From positions 1-62,267 of IMG/VR virus record IMGVR_UViG_3300023210_000034: a stretch of 62,267 nt of DNA. One strand, 5' to 3'. Shown here in pieces: positions 17,010 to 23,936 of the stretch (position 1 is the first letter of the stretch; the number at the start of each line of letters is the position of its first letter). Made by a program: the position numbers and the translations under genes. The DNA comes from a virus. A model generated the notes under the pieces. The model was not told the DNA's origin. It ran no database searches and was given only the letters and a program-made list of their open reading frames with translations.

Positions 17010-17219
17010 ATGACCGTAACAAAAGTACTGATAATGCTAGCAGCACTGGTCGTGACCATGATAGGTTTCGTGATGGTTATCGGGATGCCTAAGTCTATAG
17101 AGAGATTCGAAGCATACAACAAAAAATGCACCGAACGAAACATGACTATGATCGTACCTTCAAGACTACCTCTAGGATTCTGTGTAGACCAAGAAGGAAA
17201 AGTCTGGTACTTCAAATGA
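17010..17219 (+). CDS. Small membrane-anchored or secreted protein
   Basis: The 69-residue protein has an N-terminal hydrophobic segment (VLIMLAALVVTMIGFVMVIG). A short soluble part follows with two cysteines (KKC, GFC) that could pair outside the cytoplasm. AAGGA lies upstream of the start and the stop overlaps the next gene. It is probably anchored in the inner membrane with the C-terminus in the periplasm. Function unknown. Confidence 0.55.
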   Translation: MTVTKVLIMLAALVVTMIGFVMVIGMPKSIERFEAYNKKCTERNMTMIVPSRLPLGFCVDQEGKVWYFK

Positions 17220-17422
17220 TGAACTATCATTACAACAAAGCTGTTCAAAAACTGTTCTACATGCGAGACCAGTACTTCAGAGGAACAGGAGCCTTCCATC
17301 TACTGGCGTCTCCCGAATACTTCCGGCAACAACAGTACCTCAGATATCGTCAACGTGAATACAATAAACACAGAGCATACATCCGAGCACGGTACAACAA
17401 ACGGGTACTACCACCGTTATGA
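17216..17422 (+). CDS. Small basic Tyr/Arg-rich protein, array member 1
   Basis: The start is at 17216 or 17219 (tandem Met), overlapping the previous stop. The 68-residue protein is dominated by Tyr, Arg and Gln (YLRYRQREYNKHRAY). It opens a run of six short overlapping genes that share a basic C-terminal helix of the type Y...R.L..h..Y..RRY. The similarity to the others is weak. Function unknown. Confidence 0.5.
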   Translation: MMNYHYNKAVQKLFYMRDQYFRGTGAFHLLASPEYFRQQQYLRYRQREYNKHRAYIRARYNKRVLPPL

Positions 17423-17619
17423 CACTAAAAAAACTATCATACAAAGAACGAAAACGGTTCGATCAAGACTTCGAAAAACTCATGAAATGGACTAAAAGAC
17501 ACAACCAAGCACTCTTTAACAGCACAGTAAACGATACCAACACAAAATTTTTACAGTACTGTACCAGAAAACGATGGTACATGCTAAGAAGATACAACGT
17601 AGGACCACCATTTATATGA
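17419..17619 (+). CDS. KLSYRE-family small protein, array member 2
   Basis: The 66-residue protein begins MTLKKLSYKERKRFDQDFEKL, has KFLQYCTRKR and ends with an LRRY motif. The following two genes have KQLSYRETKRFQQDQDKL and KKLSFREYKRFLKDQARL at the same place, so this is a clear tandem family. Overlaps are four bases at each end. The charged helical character suggests a small helical hairpin. Function unknown. Confidence 0.6.
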   Translation: MTLKKLSYKERKRFDQDFEKLMKWTKRHNQALFNSTVNDTNTKFLQYCTRKRWYMLRRYNVGPPFI

Positions 17620-17822
17620 CACGCAAACAACTATCATACAGGGAAACAAAACGATTTCAACAAGATCAGGATAAACTTGACTATTGGATAGAACAATACG
17701 ACCATTGCATGTTCTCTACATCATGGCAACCTAATCCACCAGATACCAAATTCTTGGACTATTGTGTGAAAAAACGTACTAGACAGAGAGAACTAATGAG
17801 ACGGAGATATCTTAAAGAATGA
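17616..17822 (+). CDS. KLSYRE-family small protein, array member 3
   Basis: The start is at 17616 (MTRKQLSYRE), overlapping the previous stop as ATGA. The 68-residue product aligns along its whole length with the neighbours. It has LSYRETKRFQQDQDKLDYW, then DTKFLDYCVKKR, then LMRRRYLKE. The last motif is shared with the next gene (YMARRYLK). Function unknown. Confidence 0.6.
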   Translation: MTRKQLSYRETKRFQQDQDKLDYWIEQYDHCMFSTSWQPNPPDTKFLDYCVKKRTRQRELMRRRYLKE

Positions 17823-18043
17823 CAATATCATACAGCGAACATAATAAAATTGAGGGGGCCAAAAAACTATCATTCAGGGAGTATAAACGATTCCTAAAAG
17901 ATCAGGCGAGGCTTAATCATTACGATAAATCAGGCTTCTTCAGCATCAAGGAAAAAGCTGGAATGAACGCAAAATACATGACGTACATGAATCGTGAACT
18001 ACTTAAACATACACAGTACATGGCTAGAAGATACTTGAAATGA
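17819..18043 (+). CDS. KLSYRE-family small protein, array member 4
   Basis: The 74-residue protein has an extra N-terminal stretch, then KKLSFREYKRFLKDQARLNHY, AKYMTYMNRELLKH and a terminal ARRYLK. It overlaps both neighbours by four bases. Function unknown. Confidence 0.6.
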   Translation: MTISYSEHNKIEGAKKLSFREYKRFLKDQARLNHYDKSGFFSIKEKAGMNAKYMTYMNRELLKHTQYMARRYLK

Positions 18044-18159
18044 AACTCAAATACAGAGAACATCTAAGATTCGAAGCCGATAGACTTAAACTAAATAAAT
18101 GGACAGAACGATTTAATACAGCCGTGAAACAATTTGTACCAAAGAGAGATCAACAATGA
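18040..18159 (+). CDS. KLSYRE-family small protein, shortened array member 5
   Basis: The 39-residue frame begins MKLKYREHLRFEADRLKLNKW, which matches the family start, and then ends early with FVPKRDQQ. The family's second half is missing. Its last 30 bases are almost the same as the last 30 bases of the next gene (27 of 30 identical), so recombination between the two 3' ends probably truncated it. Confidence 0.55.
   Translation: MKLKYREHLRFEADRLKLNKWTERFNTAVKQFVPKRDQQ
18130..18159 (+). repeat. 30-bp direct repeat at two gene 3' ends, copy 1
   Basis: Bases 18130-18159 and 18327-18356 match at 27 of 30 positions. Each copy encodes VPK(R/K)DQQ plus the stop codon and the ATGA overlap with the following gene. 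They are the only similar part of the two proteins. Confidence 0.85.
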
Positions 18160-18356
18160 CTAAATACGGAATATGGCATCATGGAGATTTCAAACGTGAT
18201 GTGCGCGTAGGGCCCGGTTGGCTACAGGATAATGGTACCACGTTTTTAAGAAACTCACGGGAAGAGACTCATGAGAAGTTAGTGTGGTACCAGCGGACGT
18301 TTCCGGATGTAAAATATCACACCAAACAATATGTCCCAAAGAAAGATCAACAATGA
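18156..18356 (+). CDS. Hypothetical protein, 66 residues
   Basis: This soluble protein begins MTKYGIWHHGDFKRDVRVG and ends VPKKDQQ. Apart from the shared end it does not resemble the KLSYRE family around it; the GDFKRDVRVGPGW block is distinctive but not recognised. It overlaps both neighbours as ATGA. Confidence 0.5.
   Translation: MTKYGIWHHGDFKRDVRVGPGWLQDNGTTFLRNSREETHEKLVWYQRTFPDVKYHTKQYVPKKDQQ
18327..18356 (+). repeat. 30-bp direct repeat at two gene 3' ends, copy 2
   Basis: This is the second copy of the repeat described at 18130-18159. It ends in the stop codon of the gene at 18156 and contains the start of the gene at 18353. Confidence 0.85.
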
Positions 18357-18595
18357 GTACATTAGAATCAGTCCATAAACATCCATCTAGAACACGTAAA
18401 CAATATCATCAAGATAACCATAGGACAAAACTTCTACACTGGCTGTTCCGCACTAAGTATCACACCGGAGTTCTTCAATACATGATCAAAGCACACGATC
18501 CAAGACGATACAACACACAAGAGAAATATACGCGATATTGTCTCAAGGAACTCAAACGACACGAATCACACTCGAATAAACAGGAAATAACATGA
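18353..18595 (+). CDS. Small basic protein, array member 6
   Basis: The start is at 18353, inside the stop of the previous gene. The 80-residue protein has LLHWLFRTKYHTGVLQYMIK and then YTRYCLKELKRHESH. These weakly echo the second half of the KLSYRE proteins (KFLQYCTRKR, MNRELLKH). It closes the array. Function unknown. Confidence 0.5.
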   Translation: MSTLESVHKHPSRTRKQYHQDNHRTKLLHWLFRTKYHTGVLQYMIKAHDPRRYNTQEKYTRYCLKELKRHESHSNKQEIT

Positions 18596-18897
18596 ATCTG
18601 ACCCAAAAACTGAAAACAGCACTCACTGCCTCGTGCAAATGTATCACCAAAACCAATGAAACAGCGTATCATCAAGACGATTGTCCCTATATGTTGTACT
18701 CAGAGAGCATTAAGGCCATAACAACACTACAACAAGGTAGAGATGAAGCATTCAACGACTTGATGATCATCTATGAATCATGGAACAAAATGGGGCCAGA
18801 GAAACATGATCTACCCCAAGATATGACTGATGTCATCTTGAAAGTAGCCGCCGCGAACTTTAAACTACAATATCCAACAATAAGGAAACAACAATGA
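18592..18897 (+). CDS. Hypothetical protein, 101 residues
   Basis: This soluble, helical protein has CKCITKTNETAYHQDDC near residues 15-31, where three Cys and one His could bind a metal. It overlaps the gene before and the short-chain dehydrogenase after by four bases each. No family is recognised. Confidence 0.55.
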   Translation: MNLTQKLKTALTASCKCITKTNETAYHQDDCPYMLYSESIKAITTLQQGRDEAFNDLMIIYESWNKMGPEKHDLPQDMTDVILKVAAANFKLQYPTIRKQQ

Positions 18898-19526
18898 AAG
18901 TACTATTAACAGGAGCATCATCAGGGATCGGTGAAGCTATCCTTCATGAACTTCAAGCAGATGGTCACGAGGTCATCGACCCAACACGTGATGAACTTGA
19001 CTTAAATGATCCAATTCAAGTGTCTGAATACGCTTCGACTGATATTCCCCTAGAGGATTTCGATATCCTGATCAATAATGCTGGTCATGATCATGGCGGA
19101 AAGACTCCATTTAGTCTACAACAACCACATGATGTTCAATCGATCATGCAAGTGAATCTTCTCGCCCCAATAGCCCTAACACAGTCTGTATTAAAACACA
19201 ACACTGTAGCGACAATCGTTAATATCACTAGTATGAATGTTCGAAGATATCCACCGAATGATCTCGCCTATACTCTAAGCAAGAAGAGTTTGCATGAGTT
19301 CACTGAACTGTTGCGTACAGAACATCGAGAAGCACGATTCATAGAGATTAGACCGGGACTTGTCAAGACAGGCTTCAATAAAGCACGGTTCTATGACCGT
19401 CGAGAGAGTTTTGATGATGGGTTGTACAGTAATCCTCATATGATGCCTATAGATGTTGCTCGTACAGTAATGAATGCCTTGAATGATCCTAATATGAACG
19501 TTGTGGAGTTAGAACCATCGAATTAA
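18894..19526 (+). CDS. Short-chain dehydrogenase/reductase
   Basis: The 210-residue protein carries the full classical SDR signature: TGASSGIG (residues 6-13), NNAG (61-64), Ser113, and Y126-x3-K130, followed by RPGLVKTGF. It should oxidise or reduce an alcohol/carbonyl with NAD(P)H. At 210 residues it is somewhat shorter than the usual 240-250. From here to about 20.95 kb the sense strand is richer in G and T than the preceding genes, which suggests a different origin. Its 3' end overlaps a radical SAM frame. Confidence 0.9.
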   Translation: MKVLLTGASSGIGEAILHELQADGHEVIDPTRDELDLNDPIQVSEYASTDIPLEDFDILINNAGHDHGGKTPFSLQQPHDVQSIMQVNLLAPIALTQSVLKHNTVATIVNITSMNVRRYPPNDLAYTLSKKSLHEFTELLRTEHREARFIEIRPGLVKTGFNKARFYDRRESFDDGLYSNPHMMPIDVARTVMNALNDPNMNVVELEPSN

Positions 19527-20614
19527 CACATCCATGGCAACTATACCATTGGCACTTCGAACCATCCTCTAAATGTGCTCTAGAATGCCCAAGGTGCCCT
19601 CGTACAGAGCTTCCGGACACTCCTTGGTTAAACCGTGAGCTATCGCTCGAACAGTTCCAAGAGATACTCACACCAGAGTTATTACAGGATGAAGTCAAAC
19701 GTATCACGATGTGTGGTGATGTTGGCGATCCAATCTATTGTAAAGAGTATCTCGCCATCATTCGATACATCAAAGAACATAACCCTAAGATACACGTGTA
19801 CACGATCACTAATGGTTCATATAAAACCCCATCATGGTGGAGAGAGTTCGCCTCGATCAGTAATCAATACGATACCATTAACTTCTCAGTAGATGGTTAC
19901 AATCAATCCTCGAATAACCTTTATCGAGTTAATAGTTCTTTTGATAGTATCATGACAGGGATGGGTATAATGTGTCGTGAATCGTCCTGTTATGTCAATT
20001 GGGCAATGATTGTGTTCAAGTTCAATGAGGATCACATCGATACCATGAAGGACATCGCTCGGGCACAGGGTTGTGATGGTTTCCAGATCACTAAATCGAC
20101 TAAGTTCAACAGTAAATACGGCAATCCTGAACCAGACGATCTCGAACCATCAGAGGATAATATCAGTTCATCCAATAGATATGAACGTGAATATATTAAT
20201 CTTCGCAATCGTCGGCTGGACAACACAGAGTATATGTTGTATAATCAAGAGAAGTACGAAGAAGTTCGAGAAGAATACGGTGGATTTATCATGCCGATGT
20301 GTCTCATTGGTAACCGAGGATTGTTTGTTAATGCTGCGGGAACATTACATCCATGTAGTTGGGTAAGTTATCCTTATACTAAACTGTCGAACAAGCGTAA
20401 GACGATAGAGTACAAGAACAGTTTTTATGCTGAATACCGTGAACAGTTGAATGTTATTGATCGTGGGCTAGAGGATGTATTGAATGATCCAGCGTGGGAT
20501 AAGTTGTTTAGAACGTTCAATGATCCTGATAAAGCATGGGTTGAATGTGAACAGAAATGCAATCAATGTATTGTACAACAAACGGGATATGCTGTAGGAT
20601 ATGAAACAAACTAG
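19517..20614 (+). CDS. Radical SAM protein with apparent non-canonical ATC start
   Basis: The open frame contains CALECPRC (Cys at codons starting 19574, 19586, 19595), then CGDVGDPIY and NGSY. A C-terminal twitch-like part follows, with MCLIGNRG, HPCSW and CEQKCNQC. The homologue at 23933 starts 20 residues before its first cluster Cys. Here no ATG, GTG or TTG lies in frame between the upstream stop (19490) and the cluster motif. The codon at the matching place is ATC (19517), eight bases after GGAG. The first in-frame ATG, 19709, would lose the cluster. Either a rare start, a frameshift from the SDR, or a mutation or sequencing error is involved. Confidence 0.75.
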   Translation: MELTHPWQLYHWHFEPSSKCALECPRCPRTELPDTPWLNRELSLEQFQEILTPELLQDEVKRITMCGDVGDPIYCKEYLAIIRYIKEHNPKIHVYTITNGSYKTPSWWREFASISNQYDTINFSVDGYNQSSNNLYRVNSSFDSIMTGMGIMCRESSCYVNWAMIVFKFNEDHIDTMKDIARAQGCDGFQITKSTKFNSKYGNPEPDDLEPSEDNISSSNRYEREYINLRNRRLDNTEYMLYNQEKYEEVREEYGGFIMPMCLIGNRGLFVNAAGTLHPCSWVSYPYTKLSNKRKTIEYKNSFYAEYREQLNVIDRGLEDVLNDPAWDKLFRTFNDPDKAWVECEQKCNQCIVQQTGYAVGYETN

Positions 20615-20777
20615 TCCATATACTGATCAAGAATTGCTTGACATATTATCACGATCATGCAAGACGTGCGGTCGAACAACGTGGTCGTTTCAAAGTGGTG
20701 TAACCTGTATTCTATTCGATACGAAGAAGTCACGATGCATCGACAATAAGTATCTCTATTGGGTGAAGAATGACTGA
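20601..20777 (+). CDS. Small putative zinc-binding protein, TDEEL family
   Basis: The 58-residue frame starts MKQTSPYTDQELLDIL and has CKTC, 12 residues, Cys, nine residues, Cys. It overlaps the radical SAM gene by 14 bases and the next, paralogous gene by eight. With the genes at 4590 and 20770 it forms a family of Cys4 proteins next to radical SAM genes. The cysteine spacing suggests zinc binding. Confidence 0.6.
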   Translation: MKQTSPYTDQELLDILSRSCKTCGRTTWSFQSGVTCILFDTKKSRCIDNKYLYWVKND

Positions 20778-20955
20778 TTCACCATACACTGATGAAGAAC
20801 TGATAGAAGCCTTAACTGTTAGGCGGCATTGTCCTACATGTCATTGGTGGTTCACGCACAGTACAGGGTCAATGTGTAGGGTACGCTCGGGTAACTATGT
20901 GGAATGTATCCTCAATGATTACGATGCATGGTACCGCAGGAAACCTAAATCCTAG
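20770..20955 (+). CDS. Small putative zinc-binding protein, TDEEL family
   Basis: The 61-residue protein begins MTDSPYTDEELIEAL and has CPTC, 11 residues, Cys, nine residues, Cys, like its upstream neighbour. It is a tandem duplicate. It is the last gene of the rightward block; its stop directly abuts the stop of the leftward gene at 20956. No clear terminator hairpin separates them. Confidence 0.65.
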   Translation: MTDSPYTDEELIEALTVRRHCPTCHWWFTHSTGSMCRVRSGNYVECILNDYDAWYRRKPKS

Positions 20956-21312
20956 TTATCTCCCTGTGCATTGTTCATTATACGTGGCGCGAAGTTTATC
21001 ATGCTGATCAGTAGCATTCTTGTACAGTTCCACCACAGCATCCTCACGAGCATAAGCCGACATTGCCGCTTCCGTAGTTGAATCATTTATCCGGAAATTA
21101 GCGGTGGCCATACGCTCAATATGTCGTTGGGCTTGAAGAGCATTCCTGCGCATCATGTTATAGGTGATGTCTTCTGTCATCATACGACAGTTGTCGGCAC
21201 GTTCGGCATGAGCATTCACATGATCTATCCACGAAGGTCCGTATGCCACAACCACTAGGGCTACGATCACGGACAAGATAGCGATCATGATCTTCTCTCT
21301 GATATAATTCAT
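20956..21312 (-). CDS. Membrane-anchored hypothetical protein
   Basis: The 118-residue protein has an N-terminal hydrophobic segment (IMIAILSVIVALVVVAYG) and a long, mostly helical soluble part with two cysteines (DNCRMM and EQC). The layout, one anchor and a periplasmic helix, is seen in spanin-like proteins among others, but no partner gene or lipobox is present, so no function is assigned. It overlaps the gene at 21309 as ATGA. Confidence 0.5.
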   Translation of the reverse strand: MNYIREKIMIAILSVIVALVVVAYGPSWIDHVNAHAERADNCRMMTEDITYNMMRRNALQAQRHIERMATANFRINDSTTEAAMSAYAREDAVVELYKNATDQHDKLRATYNEQCTGR

Positions 21313-21773
21313 TTGATTTTCCTTTTCCGGGGTTTACCTTGCTTGGTCAATGATGCTTGATACTCCAGAGCAATAGCAATCTTGACCAGTTTCTCTTCTC
21401 TACTATGACCCACCCGTACCATGTCGTCGGGTGAAGCGGTCAGGCCGGACTTACCATTCTTCTCGTGGTTAGTGGTCATGCACAATGCTGGCATACCCTG
21501 TTTCGCGTATGCGTCTGATGCTGCCATCTGGATAACTGTTGCGAAATAGTTACGTGTCATATCCCACACTTGAACAAGATCACCCACTTTAATTTCGTTC
21601 AGGGGAGTTTCAAGGCTTTTCATGTAATATGTATGGGCCAGTTCCCCGCGCTTGGTGAATGACAGTCCACCGCCATGACACTTAAAGCATTTAGTACCGT
21701 ATGCGCGACAGTAGCTGTATTGTCCAGTACCGCCGCATCGTGAGCATGTTGTTGTTTCAAATGATGTAGCCAT
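21309..21773 (-). CDS. DnaJ-type zinc-finger protein
   Basis: The 154-residue protein has CSRCGGTGQY and CFKCHGGG near its N-terminus (residues about 10-37), two halves of a CxxCxGxG zinc-binding module like that of DnaJ. A basic C-terminus (KPRKRKIK) follows. Without a J-domain it is not a DnaJ. Such stand-alone modules occur in many phage proteins of unknown role. It has CGGAG before the start and a promoter at 21814-21841. Confidence 0.65.
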   Translation of the reverse strand: MATSFETTTCSRCGGTGQYSYCRAYGTKCFKCHGGGLSFTKRGELAHTYYMKSLETPLNEIKVGDLVQVWDMTRNYFATVIQMAASDAYAKQGMPALCMTTNHEKNGKSGLTASPDDMVRVGHSREEKLVKIAIALEYQASLTKQGKPRKRKIK

Positions 21774-21813
21774 GTTTGCATCTCCGGTGTTTGATGTTTC
21801 TTTCTACCCTCTG

Positions 21814-21841
21814 AGTGTACCATGAATCCCTGTGGGGTCAA
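21814..21841 (-). promoter_or_regulatory. Sigma70-type promoter, conserved phage type
   Basis: On the minus strand TTGACC (21836-21841) and TACACT (21814-21819) are separated by 16 bases ending ATGG. The surrounding 45 bases are repeated with two differences at 22094-22138. It lies about 40 bases upstream of the gene at 21309-21773. Confidence 0.7.
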
Positions 21842-21856
21842 TCTTTTTTGAGAGGT

Positions 21857-22072
21857 TTATTTTGCGCTGATCTCGTCGGCGTACCGGTTGAATTCGGCAT
21901 AGAACTCTTCGGTATCATCGCGGATATCGATGCCAGCGTCCATGACATCCATGAAGGTATCGCTATCAACCCAGTTCCAATTGATTGAACCATCTTCGTT
22001 GCGATTTTCAGCTAACACGATTGCTTTGTCCATTGCGTTCCGGATGATGGTTTTCAGTCCACTGTAAGTCAT
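21857..22072 (-). CDS. Small acidic hypothetical protein
   Basis: The start is at 22072 (MTYSGLKTII), with CAGGAG nine bases upstream and a promoter at 22111-22138. The longer open frame upstream reads through the promoter and is rejected. The 71-residue acidic protein ends FYAEFNRYADEISAK. Having its own copy of the conserved promoter suggests early, independent expression. Function unknown. Confidence 0.6.
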   Translation of the reverse strand: MTYSGLKTIIRNAMDKAIVLAENRNEDGSINWNWVDSDTFMDVMDAGIDIRDDTEEFYAEFNRYADEISAK

Positions 22073-22110
22073 GATGTTCGCTCCTGTTCGGTGTTTCTTT
22101 CTACCCTCTG

Positions 22111-22138
22111 AGTGTACCATGAATCCATGTGGTGTCAA
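22111..22138 (-). promoter_or_regulatory. Sigma70-type promoter, conserved phage type
   Basis: TTGACA (22133-22138) and TACACT (22111-22116) are separated by 16 bases whose sequence (CCA...ATTCATGG) nearly matches the promoter at 21814. TGG before the -10 box adds an extended -10 element. It drives the small gene at 21857-22072. Confidence 0.75.
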
Positions 22139-22299
22139 CTGTTTCAGGATGTTATTCCACACAACCTATGATACCCAAGAATCTGTACCTGATTCTTTTA
22201 CTCAGGTATTATCTGAGATGGCTGTATCCCTTACTGGAAGCCAAACACGATTTCCGATAATGCATGTTATGCCGCTTAAATTACAAACTCAAGGTTGTA
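22139..22299. other. Intergenic stretch without recognised feature
   Basis: This 161-bp gap lies between the promoter of the small gene at 21857 and the end of the radical SAM gene at 22300. I see no convincing gene, tRNA or hairpin with a T-run in it on either strand. Confidence 0.5.
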
Positions 22300-23364
22300 T
22301 TAATTCTCTCGAATGATTTCAGAGATGCTCGGGATTAGTTTTTGAATGTCTACCCCACGATGCTTCAAGTTGTACTCAGCACGTGCCCAGAACTGTTCAA
22401 TCAATGATTGATCCACCTCAGTATCAATGGCCAGATCGATCTCCTTCAATAACCCTTGATCTTGTATATGTTGTCGAACTTGTTTAAGATATTCCGGCTT
22501 CAACATTTTGATATGATAATACTCAGGGTCACACAATACATTAGAGAACCATGACTCAGCAAAATACCCATCGATCTCATCAATGGTCTCAGGCAATTGC
22601 ATTAAATTCAAGCAGGTTATTGTCGGTGACCAGTGTAATTTGATGTTCGAACGCATAGAGAACTTCTTGATGTTCTCATAAACCACATCCCAATCACCCC
22701 CAGCGCGTTGATAGTTGAATACATCTCCCATACCATCTATAGAACATGTCAACCCACCCAAGCTAAACGTTTCTAACTCATCCAATAGCTCATCGTCATA
22801 TCGTGAACCATTAGTGAACGATACTACCCGAACATCCTTGATAGGTATCTGACGCAAGAACTCTATCACTGTGTTCTTGATGACAAAGGGTTCACCACCG
22901 GCCAACATGATCTGCTTCAATCCTGTCATGCTTGGGAGATCATTGATTAAGGCAGCATGATGATCAACGGGCATCTCAACATATGGAGTCTCGTTCGGAT
23001 ACGTCTCCTTATGAATGAGATGACTATAGCTGGGGTTACACATCACACAATTGAAATTACATACATTGTTGAAGCGTACGTGAAGGTATTCTATATCAGA
23101 GGCTTGAACAGTCTCAGAGGTCACGATGCCATCGTTGCTGTACTTCCTAGTGATCCCCTTACTATGCTTACACCCAACACACTCAGGGGGAGTGATACCA
23201 TTCATTACATCACGTCTGATCGCTTTCAATACAGGATGATTATGCAAGTCTGAGGTAACGATCTCTTTATATTCTGGTCTATTGTTGCTACGTACATAAC
23301 AACATGGGGTCACTCTGGAAGAAGTATCAACGAACACCCCATTATTCAAGTGTGAACATATCAT
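22300..23364 (-). CDS. Radical SAM protein (twitch type)
   Basis: The 354-residue protein has the cluster motif CNFNCVMC (Cys102, 106, 109), MLAGGEPFV and SIDGMG. An N-terminal C...CC pattern (Cys3, 21, 22) and ECVGC (Cys62, 65) precede the core and could hold an auxiliary cluster. This is the phage twitch-domain arrangement, with auxiliary cysteines before the core. The start overlaps the upstream gene at 23361 by four bases, linking it to a 2OG oxygenase. Substrate unknown. Confidence 0.88.
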   Translation of the reverse strand: MICSHLNNGVFVDTSSRVTPCCYVRSNNRPEYKEIVTSDLHNHPVLKAIRRDVMNGITPPECVGCKHSKGITRKYSNDGIVTSETVQASDIEYLHVRFNNVCNFNCVMCNPSYSHLIHKETYPNETPYVEMPVDHHAALINDLPSMTGLKQIMLAGGEPFVIKNTVIEFLRQIPIKDVRVVSFTNGSRYDDELLDELETFSLGGLTCSIDGMGDVFNYQRAGGDWDVVYENIKKFSMRSNIKLHWSPTITCLNLMQLPETIDEIDGYFAESWFSNVLCDPEYYHIKMLKPEYLKQVRQHIQDQGLLKEIDLAIDTEVDQSLIEQFWARAEYNLKHRGVDIQKLIPSISEIIREN

Positions 23365-23936
23365 TCAACTATCCCGAACACCAAGTGTATTCTATAGGGG
23401 AAACTCTGCATGGGATCATATCCAGACATGTTCACAAAGCTATGGGTCTTCACCGTTTCTGCATGATATACGGAACCCTCCTTCATATGATATGATTGAA
23501 CATCGTTCTGAAGAGCATCCAATCCATTAGGATAGAATAACATCTGGTTATTAGGGCTAGTGAGCACTGGTATATGAATGCGGTTTGATGGGTCTGTATG
23601 GGCCGTGTAGGACGACTGAGTATTGACCAGCATCCATCTCCCCCGAACTAATGTGTATGGTATTTCATCTAGGATATCAGGTAGTATAGAGTCAATCATG
23701 TCGGGGGTCAATGCGGTGTACGCTTCCTCTGGATGAGAGAGGTCTGCTATCCTTCCGCACGAGTCCATATAACTATCGAACATATGTTCCGGCACCATTT
23801 GAACCGCCCGTTGAACATTCTTATTGAAGTCCTTTTGATCTCTATTCCACCAATCATCACTTTGTTCCCATATCGAATGGAATAATTGCTGTAATTTGAT
23901 CACGTCTACATTAATACCTAAATCGGTTACACTCAT
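23361..23936 (-). CDS. 2OG-Fe(II) oxygenase, aspartyl-hydroxylase-like
   Basis: The 191-residue protein has H113-x-D115 (AHTDPSNRIHIPV), a distal His (His158 or His165) and Arg182 in FPYRIHLVFG. These are the iron and 2-oxoglutarate ligands of the double-stranded beta-helix oxygenases. The context resembles aspartyl/asparaginyl beta-hydroxylases. It is overlapped by four bases on each side by radical SAM genes, which suggests action on the same product. Confidence 0.7.
   Translation of the reverse strand: MSVTDLGINVDVIKLQQLFHSIWEQSDDWWNRDQKDFNKNVQRAVQMVPEHMFDSYMDSCGRIADLSHPEEAYTALTPDMIDSILPDILDEIPYTLVRGRWMLVNTQSSYTAHTDPSNRIHIPVLTSPNNQMLFYPNGLDALQNDVQSYHMKEGSVYHAETVKTHSFVNMSGYDPMQSFPYRIHLVFGIVE

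Noticed and set aside
21620-21841. Open frames beginning MVHSEGRKKH in the gaps at 21.8 and 22.1 kb
   Set aside because: The similar translated starts come from the duplicated promoter sequence, not from a gene. The real starts at 21773 and 22072 have ribosome-binding sites downstream of the promoters.
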